In this document: positions 1 through 4,624 of the stretch, piece after piece
Layout of the letters: each line of letters opens with the position of its first letter
Numbering within the stretch: position 1 is the first letter of the stretch
NCBI GenBank assembly: GCA_017613995.1
Contig: JAGACT010000207.1
Coordinates: 1-10,082, forward strand
From: Eubacteriaceae bacterium
GTDB taxonomy: Bacteria; Bacillota; Clostridia; Eubacteriales; Anaerofustaceae
Direction: 5' to 3'
Length of the DNA: 10,082 bases
Made by a program: the position numbers and the translations under genes
The notes under the pieces: generated by a model
What the model was told of the DNA's origin: nothing
Database searches by the model: none
What the model saw: only the letters and a program-made list of their open reading frames with translations

Positions 1-54
1 GCCGCCCAGGCCCGACGGCGTGGAAATGGCGGCGATGGTGGTGGTTTCGCTCAT
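1..54 (-). CDS. mnmE: tRNA modification GTPase MnmE, N-terminal fragment (cut by window start)
   Basis: Only the first 18 codons are present, reading MSETTTIAAISTPSGLGG from an ATG at 54-52. This matches the start of MnmE (TrmE), where a short beta strand with TIAAI(A/S)TP is followed by a glycine-rich turn leading into GIGIIRISG-like sequence. MnmE works with MnmG on the wobble uridine (U34) of certain tRNAs, using GTP and a folate one-carbon donor. The start is supported by a GAGGTG ribosome binding site a few bases upstream (64-59 on the minus strand). The rest of the gene, including the G domain, lies outside the window, so the call rests on a short motif. Confidence 0.72.
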   Translation of the reverse strand, partial: MSETTTIAAISTPSGLGG

Positions 55-72
55 AGGTCACCTCGACATAAT

Positions 73-100
73 ATTTTAACAAAAAAAGCCGCAGTATGAA
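73..100 (-). promoter_or_regulatory. candidate mnmE promoter
   Basis: On the minus strand TAAAAT (78-73) could be a -10 box. TTCATA (100-95), 16 bp upstream, is a poor -35 box (4 of 6 matches). Transcription would start near 66, giving a leader of about 12 nt that still contains the ribosome binding site. The -35 region falls inside the loop and arm of the mntP terminator. This is a weak match; mnmE might instead depend on read-through. Confidence 0.3.
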
Positions 101-112
101 AGTACTGCGGCT
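81..112 (-). terminator. intrinsic terminator of mntP
   Basis: A perfect 10-bp stem (AGCCGCAGTA at 87-96 with TACTGCGGCT at 103-112) closes a 6-nt loop. On the minus strand it is followed directly by a run of seven T (87-81, the first also closing the stem). It lies about 30 bases after the mntP stop codon and points towards mnmE, so it should end the mntP transcript before mnmE. Confidence 0.87.
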
Positions 113-141
113 ATGTATTGTTCACACAGGATACCCGGTTT

Positions 142-702
142 TTACAGCCATCCCATATGTTCCAGGAAGATCTTTATGCCCAGCAGTATCAGAATGGCTC
201 CTCCCGCTATCCTGGAGCCCTTTTCCCAGCGGGTGCCGAAAACGGATCCCAGCTTCACCCCGAAAAACGAGAACAGGAAAGTGGTCATGCCGATGATGAG
301 ACAGGATACGGATACGTTCACCTCCAGCAGGGCGAGGGTCAGGCCCGCCGCCAGGGCGTCGATGCTGGTGGCCACGGCCAGCGGCAGCATGGTCTTCGGG
401 GCCATGGAGGCTTCGGAGCTCTCCTCCTCTCCCGAGAATGCCTCCCGGATCATGTTCGAACCTATGCCGCCCAGAAGGATCAGGGCGATCCAGGGAACGT
501 AGCGGTCGATGCGGGACGTGAGAGCGGCCCCCAGAATATAGCCGGCGGCGGGCATCAGCGCCTGGAAACCGCCGAACCATAACCCGGCGGCCGCGCACTG
601 CGCCGCGGTCGGTTTTTTTATGCACAGGCCCTTGCAGACGGAGACCGCGAAGGCGTCCATGGAAAGGGCCGCGCCGAGAAACAGTACCTCAAGTATGTTC
701 AT
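142..702 (-). CDS. mntP: manganese efflux pump MntP
   Basis: A 186-residue inner-membrane protein of the MntP (YebN) family, which exports Mn2+ and prevents manganese toxicity. The family is about 188 residues long, so this copy is full length. The sequence shows the internal two-fold repeat typical of the family. The first half has LSMDAFAVS with Asp16; the second half has ATSIDALAAG with Asp115. These acidic residues sit within membrane helices and are part of the conserved transport site. About six hydrophobic segments are visible, with an acidic cytoplasmic loop (EEESSE) around residues 92-97. The ATG at 702 is chosen because GGGAGG lies 6 nt upstream; an in-frame ATG at 732 lacks such a site and falls in a hairpin. 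The gene lies 50 bp downstream of the membrane-protein gene on the same strand, suggesting co-transcription. No Mn2+ riboswitch fits in that gap. Confidence 0.93.
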   Translation of the reverse strand: MNILEVLFLGAALSMDAFAVSVCKGLCIKKPTAAQCAAAGLWFGGFQALMPAAGYILGAALTSRIDRYVPWIALILLGGIGSNMIREAFSGEEESSEASMAPKTMLPLAVATSIDALAAGLTLALLEVNVSVSCLIIGMTTFLFSFFGVKLGSVFGTRWEKGSRIAGGAILILLGIKIFLEHMGWL

Positions 703-720
703 ATAAAACCTCCCAAAAGC

Positions 721-739
721 CCGGGGGAACATGCCCCGG
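721..739 (-). terminator. possible weak terminator or leader hairpin before mntP
   Basis: A 6-bp GC-only stem (CCGGGG at 721-726 with CCCCGG at 734-739) and a 7-nt loop lie between the stop of the membrane-protein gene and mntP. On the minus strand GC and TTTT follow, and then the mntP ribosome binding site. The T run is too short for a strong terminator, so it may give partial termination, protect an mRNA end, or affect access to the mntP ribosome binding site. The function is inference. Confidence 0.35.
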
Positions 740-752
740 AAATGTCCGGACG

Positions 753-1247
753 TCAGCGGACGACACAGAATACGATCCCCAAAAGGAACGCCAGCTGCGC
801 CGCGCTGTTGACCAGCTGTTCCTTCCAGTTCACCTTAGCGTCGCTTTGGTCCATGTGCTTTGCCAGCCAGATCATGTAAACGATCATCAGGAACCAGAGC
901 GCGAAGAACACAGCGGCGGGAAACGAGCTCACAGTCCGGAGCACCGCGGCGAAATCGATGCTCTTTCTGGACAGGATTACCGACGCGGCCATCATGAGGA
1001 AGCCTCCGGGCATAAGATATCTGAACTGTTTCGCCAGAAACTCCACGTCCGGCCCCTTCAGGGCCAGTATCAGTTTCCAGGCAACCTTGCCGAGACCCGC
1101 CGCCGCGCTGAGGACCGCGCCTGCTATGAACAGCGGACTGGTGAACTTCAGTGTGATCAGAATGATGCTGGCGGAAAACATCACCACCGGCAGGGCGTCC
1201 GTCAGCGCCAGCGCCAGGCTGAAGCCTTCTTTCGTTTCGTTTGTCAT
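753..1247 (-). CDS. conserved-type integral membrane protein of unknown function
   Basis: A 164-residue, very hydrophobic protein that I cannot assign to a named family. Likely membrane segments are at about residues 11-33, 38-62, 77-92, 106-129 and 145-163, so four or five helices. A polar, tryptophan-containing loop (residues 130-144, with AKHMDQSDAKVNWKE) sits between the last two. There is no cleavable signal peptide and no visible catalytic motif. The start at 1247 is preferred: GGAAAGG lies about 10 nt upstream, and the divergent promoter places the transcript start near 1281. The in-frame ATG at 1289 overlaps the -10 box and so cannot be on that mRNA. The gene is the first of a probable unit with mntP, and is divergent from the URO-D-like gene. 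A link to metal homeostasis would be a guess from position only. Confidence 0.8.
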   Translation of the reverse strand: MTNETKEGFSLALALTDALPVVMFSASIILITLKFTSPLFIAGAVLSAAAGLGKVAWKLILALKGPDVEFLAKQFRYLMPGGFLMMAASVILSRKSIDFAAVLRTVSSFPAAVFFALWFLMIVYMIWLAKHMDQSDAKVNWKEQLVNSAAQLAFLLGIVFCVVR

Positions 1248-1282
1248 ATCTGTTATACCTTTCCAAGATGGGGTTCGTATGT

Positions 1283-1311
1283 TTGACATTTTAGCCTCAT
1301 GTTGCTACAAT
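1283..1311 (+). promoter_or_regulatory. sigma-A promoter, rightward (URO-D-like gene)
   Basis: A perfect -35 box TTGACA (1283-1288), a 17-bp spacer, and the -10 box TACAAT (1306-1311) with an extended TGC element (1303-1305). Transcription should begin near 1318, leaving a leader of about 28 nt with AGGGG (1333-1337) 8 nt before the ATG at 1346. This rules out the ATG at 1310, which lies inside the -10 box. Confidence 0.85.
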
Positions 1312-1316
1312 GTCAA
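1288..1316 (-). promoter_or_regulatory. sigma-A promoter, leftward (membrane protein / mntP)
   Basis: On the minus strand: a perfect -35 box TTGACA (1316-1311), a 17-bp spacer, and the -10 box TAAAAT (1293-1288). The start would be near 1281. It overlaps the rightward promoter almost completely: each -35 box touches the other's -10 box, sharing bases 1288 and 1311. RNA polymerase can therefore occupy only one direction at a time. Confidence 0.78.
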
Positions 1317-1345
1317 TTGAAGTCAGTAAAATAGGGGATACGACA

Positions 1346-2518
1346 ATGGATTCGAAAAAACTCAGAGAGGAAAGAATACAGCTGTTCCGGGACTGTGCGT
1401 TGTTCCGCCCGGTGAAGAGGATCCCCCACTTTGCCAATGCGGTCACGTGGAAGGTGTTCGATGCCGGGCACACCCTGGACGAGGCCCTCACGGATCTGGA
1501 GGTAATGAGGGAATGCGTCATACATTTTCTGGACCGCTACACCGTCGACGGACTGATGGACACCGGGATCCGCAACCAGTTCACGGTCACCGAGGCTTTC
1601 GGGCTGCCGGGATATTACTACTATGACAGCGAGAGCATAGGCATCAGGGACCACATGCTGTGCACCGTGGATACCCTCTTCGACTACATGAGGGACTACG
1701 ACCGCTTCGTCTGGGAGGAGGTGCTCCCGGAGAAGTACGGGGATGAATGGTACGACAGAGACCTGTCCGTATGGAAAAAGACCTTCGGGGAATACCTGCG
1801 CTACACCATGTTCATCGTAAAGATGGCGTCCCTTACGTCCAGGAAGTACGGGATCCCGTCCCTTGCGCCCAATAACCCCATGACGGGCACGATAAATTTC
1901 GCGGCGGAGGAGCTGATGGCGAACCTGCTTGGGATAAAGGAGCTTTCCACCGCCATGAGGAGGAACGCGTCCCTTCTGAAGGATTTCACCCAGGAGTGGG
2001 ACGAAAAAAAGATCGGCCCCCAGATAGAAAAGGTCCTCGCCTCCAAGGGCCCGGACATGAAGTACTGTTTCGACGCGTCCATACTGATGCTGGTGCACAA
2101 CATCATGAACACGAAGCAGTTCGAGACATTCTACTGGCCCCAACTGGAGAAGCTGCTGAGGGCATACGGGAAGAAGGGGATGAACGCCAGGATATTCGCG
2201 GAGGGAAGCATCCTGCGCTTCGCGGACTATTTCTCCTCCTTTGATCGGGGCACCCTCACGATGCACATCGAGAACGACGATGTGTTCGAGATAAGAAGCA
2301 GCATGCCCAACGTGGCCATCATGGGAGGGCTCACCACCGAGGTCCTCAGGGCGGACCATGTGCGGGACGCCGTGGAATACACGAAAATGCTGTGCGGCAC
2401 CCTGGGAGCGGAGGGAGGATTCATCCTGAGCGAGGGAAGGATGCTTTCCTACCGCAACGACGCCTACAGCGCCAACTACAAGGCCATATGCGATTTCATG
2501 AACGGAGGAGGCATCTGA
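1346..2518 (+). CDS. URO-D superfamily protein (methyltransferase-like), not HemE
   Basis: A 390-residue protein with the pattern of the uroporphyrinogen decarboxylase superfamily, a TIM-barrel fold that includes HemE and the MtaA/MtbA/CmuA-type cobalamin methyltransferases. The C-terminal half carries the recognisable blocks: a QFETFYWPQLEKLL helix, IFAEGS, the MHIENDDVFEIR strand-turn, IMGGLTTEVL, and GGFILSEGRMLSYRND followed by a terminal helix ending at NGGGI. It lacks the RxPVWxMRQAG motif of HemE, so haem synthesis is unlikely. I also see no His-x-Cys zinc pair as in MtaA/MtbA. It resembles URO-D-family proteins common in anaerobic Firmicutes whose substrate is unknown; that likeness is from memory. 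The ATG at 1346 is chosen over 1310 from the promoter and the AGGGG site. It heads an operon with the 45-codon ORF and is cytoplasmic. Confidence 0.82.
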   Translation: MDSKKLREERIQLFRDCALFRPVKRIPHFANAVTWKVFDAGHTLDEALTDLEVMRECVIHFLDRYTVDGLMDTGIRNQFTVTEAFGLPGYYYYDSESIGIRDHMLCTVDTLFDYMRDYDRFVWEEVLPEKYGDEWYDRDLSVWKKTFGEYLRYTMFIVKMASLTSRKYGIPSLAPNNPMTGTINFAAEELMANLLGIKELSTAMRRNASLLKDFTQEWDEKKIGPQIEKVLASKGPDMKYCFDASILMLVHNIMNTKQFETFYWPQLEKLLRAYGKKGMNARIFAEGSILRFADYFSSFDRGTLTMHIENDDVFEIRSSMPNVAIMGGLTTEVLRADHVRDAVEYTKMLCGTLGAEGGFILSEGRMLSYRNDAYSANYKAICDFMNGGGI

Positions 2519-2519
2519 C

Positions 2520-2657
2520 ATGGACAGAAAAGACTGCTTTTACGCCTCATATCCGGAGGGATACGACCGTCTGGTGAAAAAGATCATACCTTTCTGGCTC
2601 AGGCCCGCGAAGGATATGCTCATGAGGCTTCTTGTAACGATACTCAAGGACGGGTGA
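2520..2657 (+). CDS. 45-residue microprotein of unknown function
   Basis: An ATG one base after the URO-D-like stop codon opens a 45-codon frame ending in TGA at 2655-2657. The GGAGGAGG in the last codons of the upstream gene (about 2504-2511) is well placed as its ribosome binding site, roughly 8-9 nt away, so translational coupling is likely. The protein begins MDRKDCFYASYPEGYDRLV. From about residue 17 it is amphipathic and basic (KKIIPFWLRPAKDML, then MRLLVTILKDG), with net positive charge and one Cys at position 6. It could lie on a membrane surface or bind the URO-D-like enzyme. A terminator begins 5 bases after the stop, so it is the last gene of the unit. I do not recognise a family. 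Confidence 0.65.
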   Translation: MDRKDCFYASYPEGYDRLVKKIIPFWLRPAKDMLMRLLVTILKDG

Positions 2658-2662
2658 ACCGC

Positions 2663-2688
2663 AGAGAGCAAACTTTGCTCTCTTTTTT
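2663..2688 (+). terminator. intrinsic terminator of the URO-D-like/microprotein operon
   Basis: A 9-bp stem (AGAGAGCAA at 2663-2671 with TTGCTCTCT at 2675-2683) has a very tight loop and is followed by six T (2683-2688). It begins 5 bases after the microprotein stop and separates this operon from trmK. Confidence 0.9.
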
Positions 2689-2717
2689 GCTTTCGGGGAT
2701 AATTCAGTGTGCTGTTG

Positions 2718-2726
2718 TGGTATTAT
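2718..2726 (+). promoter_or_regulatory. extended -10 promoter of trmK
   Basis: TGG (2718-2720) directly before TATTAT (2721-2726) forms an extended -10 element. No good -35 box is present at 16-18 bp spacing, which extended -10 promoters can do without. The predicted start, about 7 nt after the box, falls at or beside the A of the trmK ATG at 2733. Confidence 0.6.
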
Positions 2727-2732
2727 CTAGCT

Positions 2733-3434
2733 ATGATAAATCTGGATGAGCGGCTTCGTATGGCCGCGTCGATGACTGACGAATGCGATCTTTTAGCGGA
2801 CATTGGCTCCGATCACGCGTATCTGCCTGTGAGCCTTATACAGAAGGGGACCGTGAAAAGGGCGATAGTGACGGACCTCAGGGAAGGGCCGCTTTCCAAT
2901 TCCCGCCGCACCGCTTCAAGGTACGCTCTGGAGGACCGGATCGATTTTTCCCTGGGCAGCGGCTTTGACGCTCTGGACGGATACGATCTGCCCCGGGTCA
3001 TCACCGTCTGCGGCATGGGCGGAGAGCTGATAAAGAGCTTCATAGAGCAGAGACCGGATATCGCTTCCCGGTGCGTCCTGGTGCTGCAGCCCATGAACAA
3101 CGAATGGATGCTGGAGATGTTCCTGCGCAGGGAGGGATACCGCATAGAGGACCAGGCCATAGCCACCGACGGGGTGCATTACTACAGATGCATGAAGGCC
3201 GCCTATGACGGCCTGAGGGAAGACGAGCCGTCCAGGCCGGACTGCGAGTTCCCCCCGTGCCTGATAGAAAGAAGGGACCCGGTGATGCTCTCGTACATGG
3301 AAAAAAAGCTCGATACCGCCCGGAGGATCCTCTCCCGCATGGAGAGCGAGGGGGCCTCGGACAGCGAAGCCGTATCCGGAGCAAGGGAGCAGATACGCAT
3401 ACTTGAGGAAAGGATAGGAAGATATGATTCTTAA
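2733..3434 (+). CDS. trmK: tRNA (adenine(22)-N1)-methyltransferase TrmK
   Basis: A 233-residue Rossmann-fold methyltransferase that uses S-adenosylmethionine to methylate N1 of A22 in the D-arm region of tRNA. The length is usual for TrmK (about 230-240). The SAM-binding motif I is LADIGSDHAYLP (residues 21-32). Further family blocks are AIVTDLREGPL (44-54), ITVCGMGGELI (90-100) and LVLQPMNNEW (116-125). The C-terminal 60 residues are charged and helical, fitting the coiled-coil tail of the family. The ATG at 2733 is preferred over an in-frame GTG at 2709 because the family starts here (MINLDERL) and because the promoter lies between the two. No ribosome binding site precedes the ATG. It overlaps the next gene by 11 bp, an arrangement also found in Bacillus (yqfN-yqfO). 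Confidence 0.93.
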   Translation: MINLDERLRMAASMTDECDLLADIGSDHAYLPVSLIQKGTVKRAIVTDLREGPLSNSRRTASRYALEDRIDFSLGSGFDALDGYDLPRVITVCGMGGELIKSFIEQRPDIASRCVLVLQPMNNEWMLEMFLRREGYRIEDQAIATDGVHYYRCMKAAYDGLREDEPSRPDCEFPPCLIERRDPVMLSYMEKKLDTARRILSRMESEGASDSEAVSGAREQIRILEERIGRYDS

Positions 3435-4203
3435 AGAGATTCTCGACGTTATAAACAGCTATGCCGACGAGCGCGGCGCCCTGGAATGGGACAACAGCGG
3501 GCTCCAGATAGGAGAGCCCCTCAGCGAGGTGTACACCGTGACGGTATGCTTGGACGTCACCGACAGGGTGGTGCAGGAAGCCCTGGACAACGGCTCCCAG
3601 CTGATAATATCCCATCATCCGCTGCTGTTCAGGGGCGCAAAAACCATCACCGACGACGTGAGGGGAAAACTGATCAGGAAGATCATCCGCAATAACCTGA
3701 ACGTCTATTCATCCCATACCTGCTTCGATCGGTCCGGCTACGGGATGAACGCCTACAGCGCCTTCAGGCTTGGGATCGACACCGACTGCTTTTTGCAGAA
3801 CTGTTCCGACAGTGAGGGGATAGGCGTCTGCGGCGATCTTTCCCGGGAGTGCACTCTCGACGAGTTCTGCGCCCTGGTGAAGAAGACTTTCGGAGCCGCG
3901 AATCTCAAAGTGTCCGCCTTCGCTTCCGGCGGCCGCATCCTCAGACGGGCGGCTTTCTGCGGCGGATCGGGAAGGGATCTCATCTCCTCCGCGAAGAACT
4001 GCGGCGCCGACGTATACGTTACCAGCGACGTTTCCAATTCGGGATTCATAGAGGCAATGGAGCTGGATATGCCCCTCGTCACCATGACCCATTTCGAAAG
4101 CGAGAAGAGCTTCATACGCATTGTGTCCGATATCCTCCGCAAGGAGCTCCCGTCCCTGGGGGTCTTCGAATCCTCCCAGGGGGACCTCGAGCGCTGGGTG
4201 TGA
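3424..4203 (+). CDS. Nif3-like dinuclear metal center hexameric protein (YqfO/DUF34 family)
   Basis: A 259-residue protein of the Nif3 family, which forms hexamers with a two-metal site on the inner face. The metal ligands are visible: His64-His65 in LIISHHPLLF, His98 and Asp102 in SSHTCFD, and His223 plus Glu227 in THFESE. The N-terminal EWDNSGLQIG (21-30) is also typical. The length matches the short form; the PII-like insert present in Bacillus YqfO (about 370 residues) is absent. Some members were annotated as GTP cyclohydrolase I type 2, but the general function is unsettled. The ATG at 3424 lies within trmK's last codons, with AGGA-type sequence just upstream, so translation is coupled to trmK. 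The conserved pairing suggests a role connected to tRNA or metal use, which is inference. The rnpB promoter starts 12 bases after its stop. Confidence 0.93.
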   Translation: MILKEILDVINSYADERGALEWDNSGLQIGEPLSEVYTVTVCLDVTDRVVQEALDNGSQLIISHHPLLFRGAKTITDDVRGKLIRKIIRNNLNVYSSHTCFDRSGYGMNAYSAFRLGIDTDCFLQNCSDSEGIGVCGDLSRECTLDEFCALVKKTFGAANLKVSAFASGGRILRRAAFCGGSGRDLISSAKNCGADVYVTSDVSNSGFIEAMELDMPLVTMTHFESEKSFIRIVSDILRKELPSLGVFESSQGDLERWV

Positions 4204-4214
4204 GGAAAAAACGG

Positions 4215-4243
4215 TTGAAGAATCCAATGTTTTCTGATAAAAT
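4215..4243 (+). promoter_or_regulatory. rnpB promoter
   Basis: TTGAAG (4215-4220, 5 of 6 matches at -35), a 17-bp spacer, and TAAAAT (4238-4243) with the extended element TGA (4235-4237). The predicted start, near 4250-4251, coincides with the 5' strand of RNase P helix P1 at 4252. This independent agreement supports both calls. Confidence 0.85.
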
Positions 4244-4250
4244 TGTATAA

Positions 4251-4584
4251 GACAAGCAAGCCGCTTGACCGCGCCCGCAAGGGTGAGGAAAGTCCGAGCT
4301 CCGCAGGGCAGGATGCCTGATAACGTCAGGCGGGGGCGACCCCAGGGAAAGTGCAACAGAAAGGAAACCGCCGGCTTATGCCGGTAAGGGTGAAAGGGCG
4401 AGGTAAGAGCTCACCGGCGGACAGGCAACTGTCCGGCTGTGTAAACCCCATCCGGAGCAAGACTAAGAAAGGGCATATATCGGCGGCCCGTCGAGCCCGT
4501 GGTAAGTCGCTTGATGCTGCCGGCGACGGCACGCACAGATAGATGGTCATCAGAACAGAACTCGGCTTATGAGCTTGCTTGTTT
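4251..4584 (+). ncRNA. rnpB: RNase P RNA, bacterial type A
   Basis: The catalytic RNA that trims 5' leaders from pre-tRNAs. The ends pair to form P1: ACAAGCAAGC (4252-4261) with GCTTGCTTGT (4573-4582). P2 pairs TGACC (4266-4270) with GGTCA (4545-4549). P3 is only about 5 bp with a GCAA loop. The universal core GAGGAAAGTCC is at 4285-4295 and its P4 partner region, ACAGAACTCGGCTTAT, is at 4555-4570. AGGGTGAAAGGGCGAGGTAAGAG (near 4386-4409) and CCGGAGCAAG (near 4452-4461) are conserved blocks seen in Escherichia coli M1 RNA. At about 334 nt it is shorter than the 377 nt of E. coli, mainly in P3 and P12. The L15 loop reads TGTAAAC (4440-4446), where E. coli has GGTAAAC. Exact ends are uncertain by a few bases. 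Confidence 0.96.
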
Positions 4585-4610
4585 TATACATTATTTATAT
4601 ATCTTTTTTT
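4583..4610 (+). other. AT-only spacer between rnpB and PFOR, possible promoter
   Basis: This short tract is almost all A and T and ends in seven T (4604-4610) that touch the PFOR ribosome binding site. TTGCTT (4575-4580) with TATATA (4596-4601) or TATATC (4598-4603) could be a poor promoter, but the spacing or match is off in each case. No stable hairpin precedes the T run, so it is not a normal intrinsic terminator for rnpB. Its role is unresolved. Confidence 0.3.
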
Positions 4611-4615
4611 GGAGG
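4611..4615 (+). promoter_or_regulatory. ribosome binding site deciding the TTG start of PFOR
   Basis: GGAGG sits 9 nt before TTG at 4625-4627. The first in-frame ATG (4643, within the MAKTKTM-like start) has no such site, and the family aligns from the TTG, so TTG is the start codon. Confidence 0.88.
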
Positions 4616-4624
4616 TAGACCTAA

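Larger units (their letters stand above)
1283..1316. repeat. 34-bp imperfect inverted repeat spanning both promoters
   Basis: The outer arms TTGACATT (1283-1290) and AATGTCAA (1309-1316) are exact inverted copies. Inside, TAGC (1292-1295) mirrors GCTA (1304-1307), and the centre is the palindrome CATG (1298-1301). In all, 14 of 17 base pairs are symmetric about 1299/1300. The symmetry explains why both strands carry consensus promoters. It could also be the operator of a dimeric regulator. Confidence 0.9.

Noticed and set aside
703..752. Mn2+ riboswitch (yybP-ykoY) ahead of mntP
   Set aside because: The gap is only 50 bp and holds a simple 6-bp hairpin, too short for that riboswitch.
1248..1289. 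Earlier ATG (1289) for the membrane protein
   Set aside because: It has a passable GAGG upstream, but overlaps the leftward -10 box. It would only be used if another upstream promoter exists.
1310..1345. Earlier ATG (1310) as start of the URO-D-like gene
   Set aside because: This ATG lies within the -10 box TACAAT, so it would not be on the mRNA; the AGGGG site supports the ATG at 1346.
1346..2518. Annotation as HemE (haem biosynthesis uroporphyrinogen decarboxylase)
   Set aside because: The HemE signature RxPVWxMRQAG is absent and no other haem gene is near.
1313..2521. A 402-codon open frame on the minus strand opposite the URO-D-like gene
   Set aside because: It is a shadow of a real gene. 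Its protein is rich in repeated V, H, G and E without recognisable motifs, and the plus-strand gene has a promoter, ribosome binding site and family blocks.
2709..2732. In-frame GTG (2709) as trmK start
   Set aside because: It lies upstream of the -10 element, lacks a ribosome binding site, and adds residues not typical of TrmK.
3424..4203. PII-like regulatory insertion as in Bacillus YqfO
   Set aside because: The protein is 259 residues, the short form, and the sequence between the two metal-binding halves shows no extra domain.
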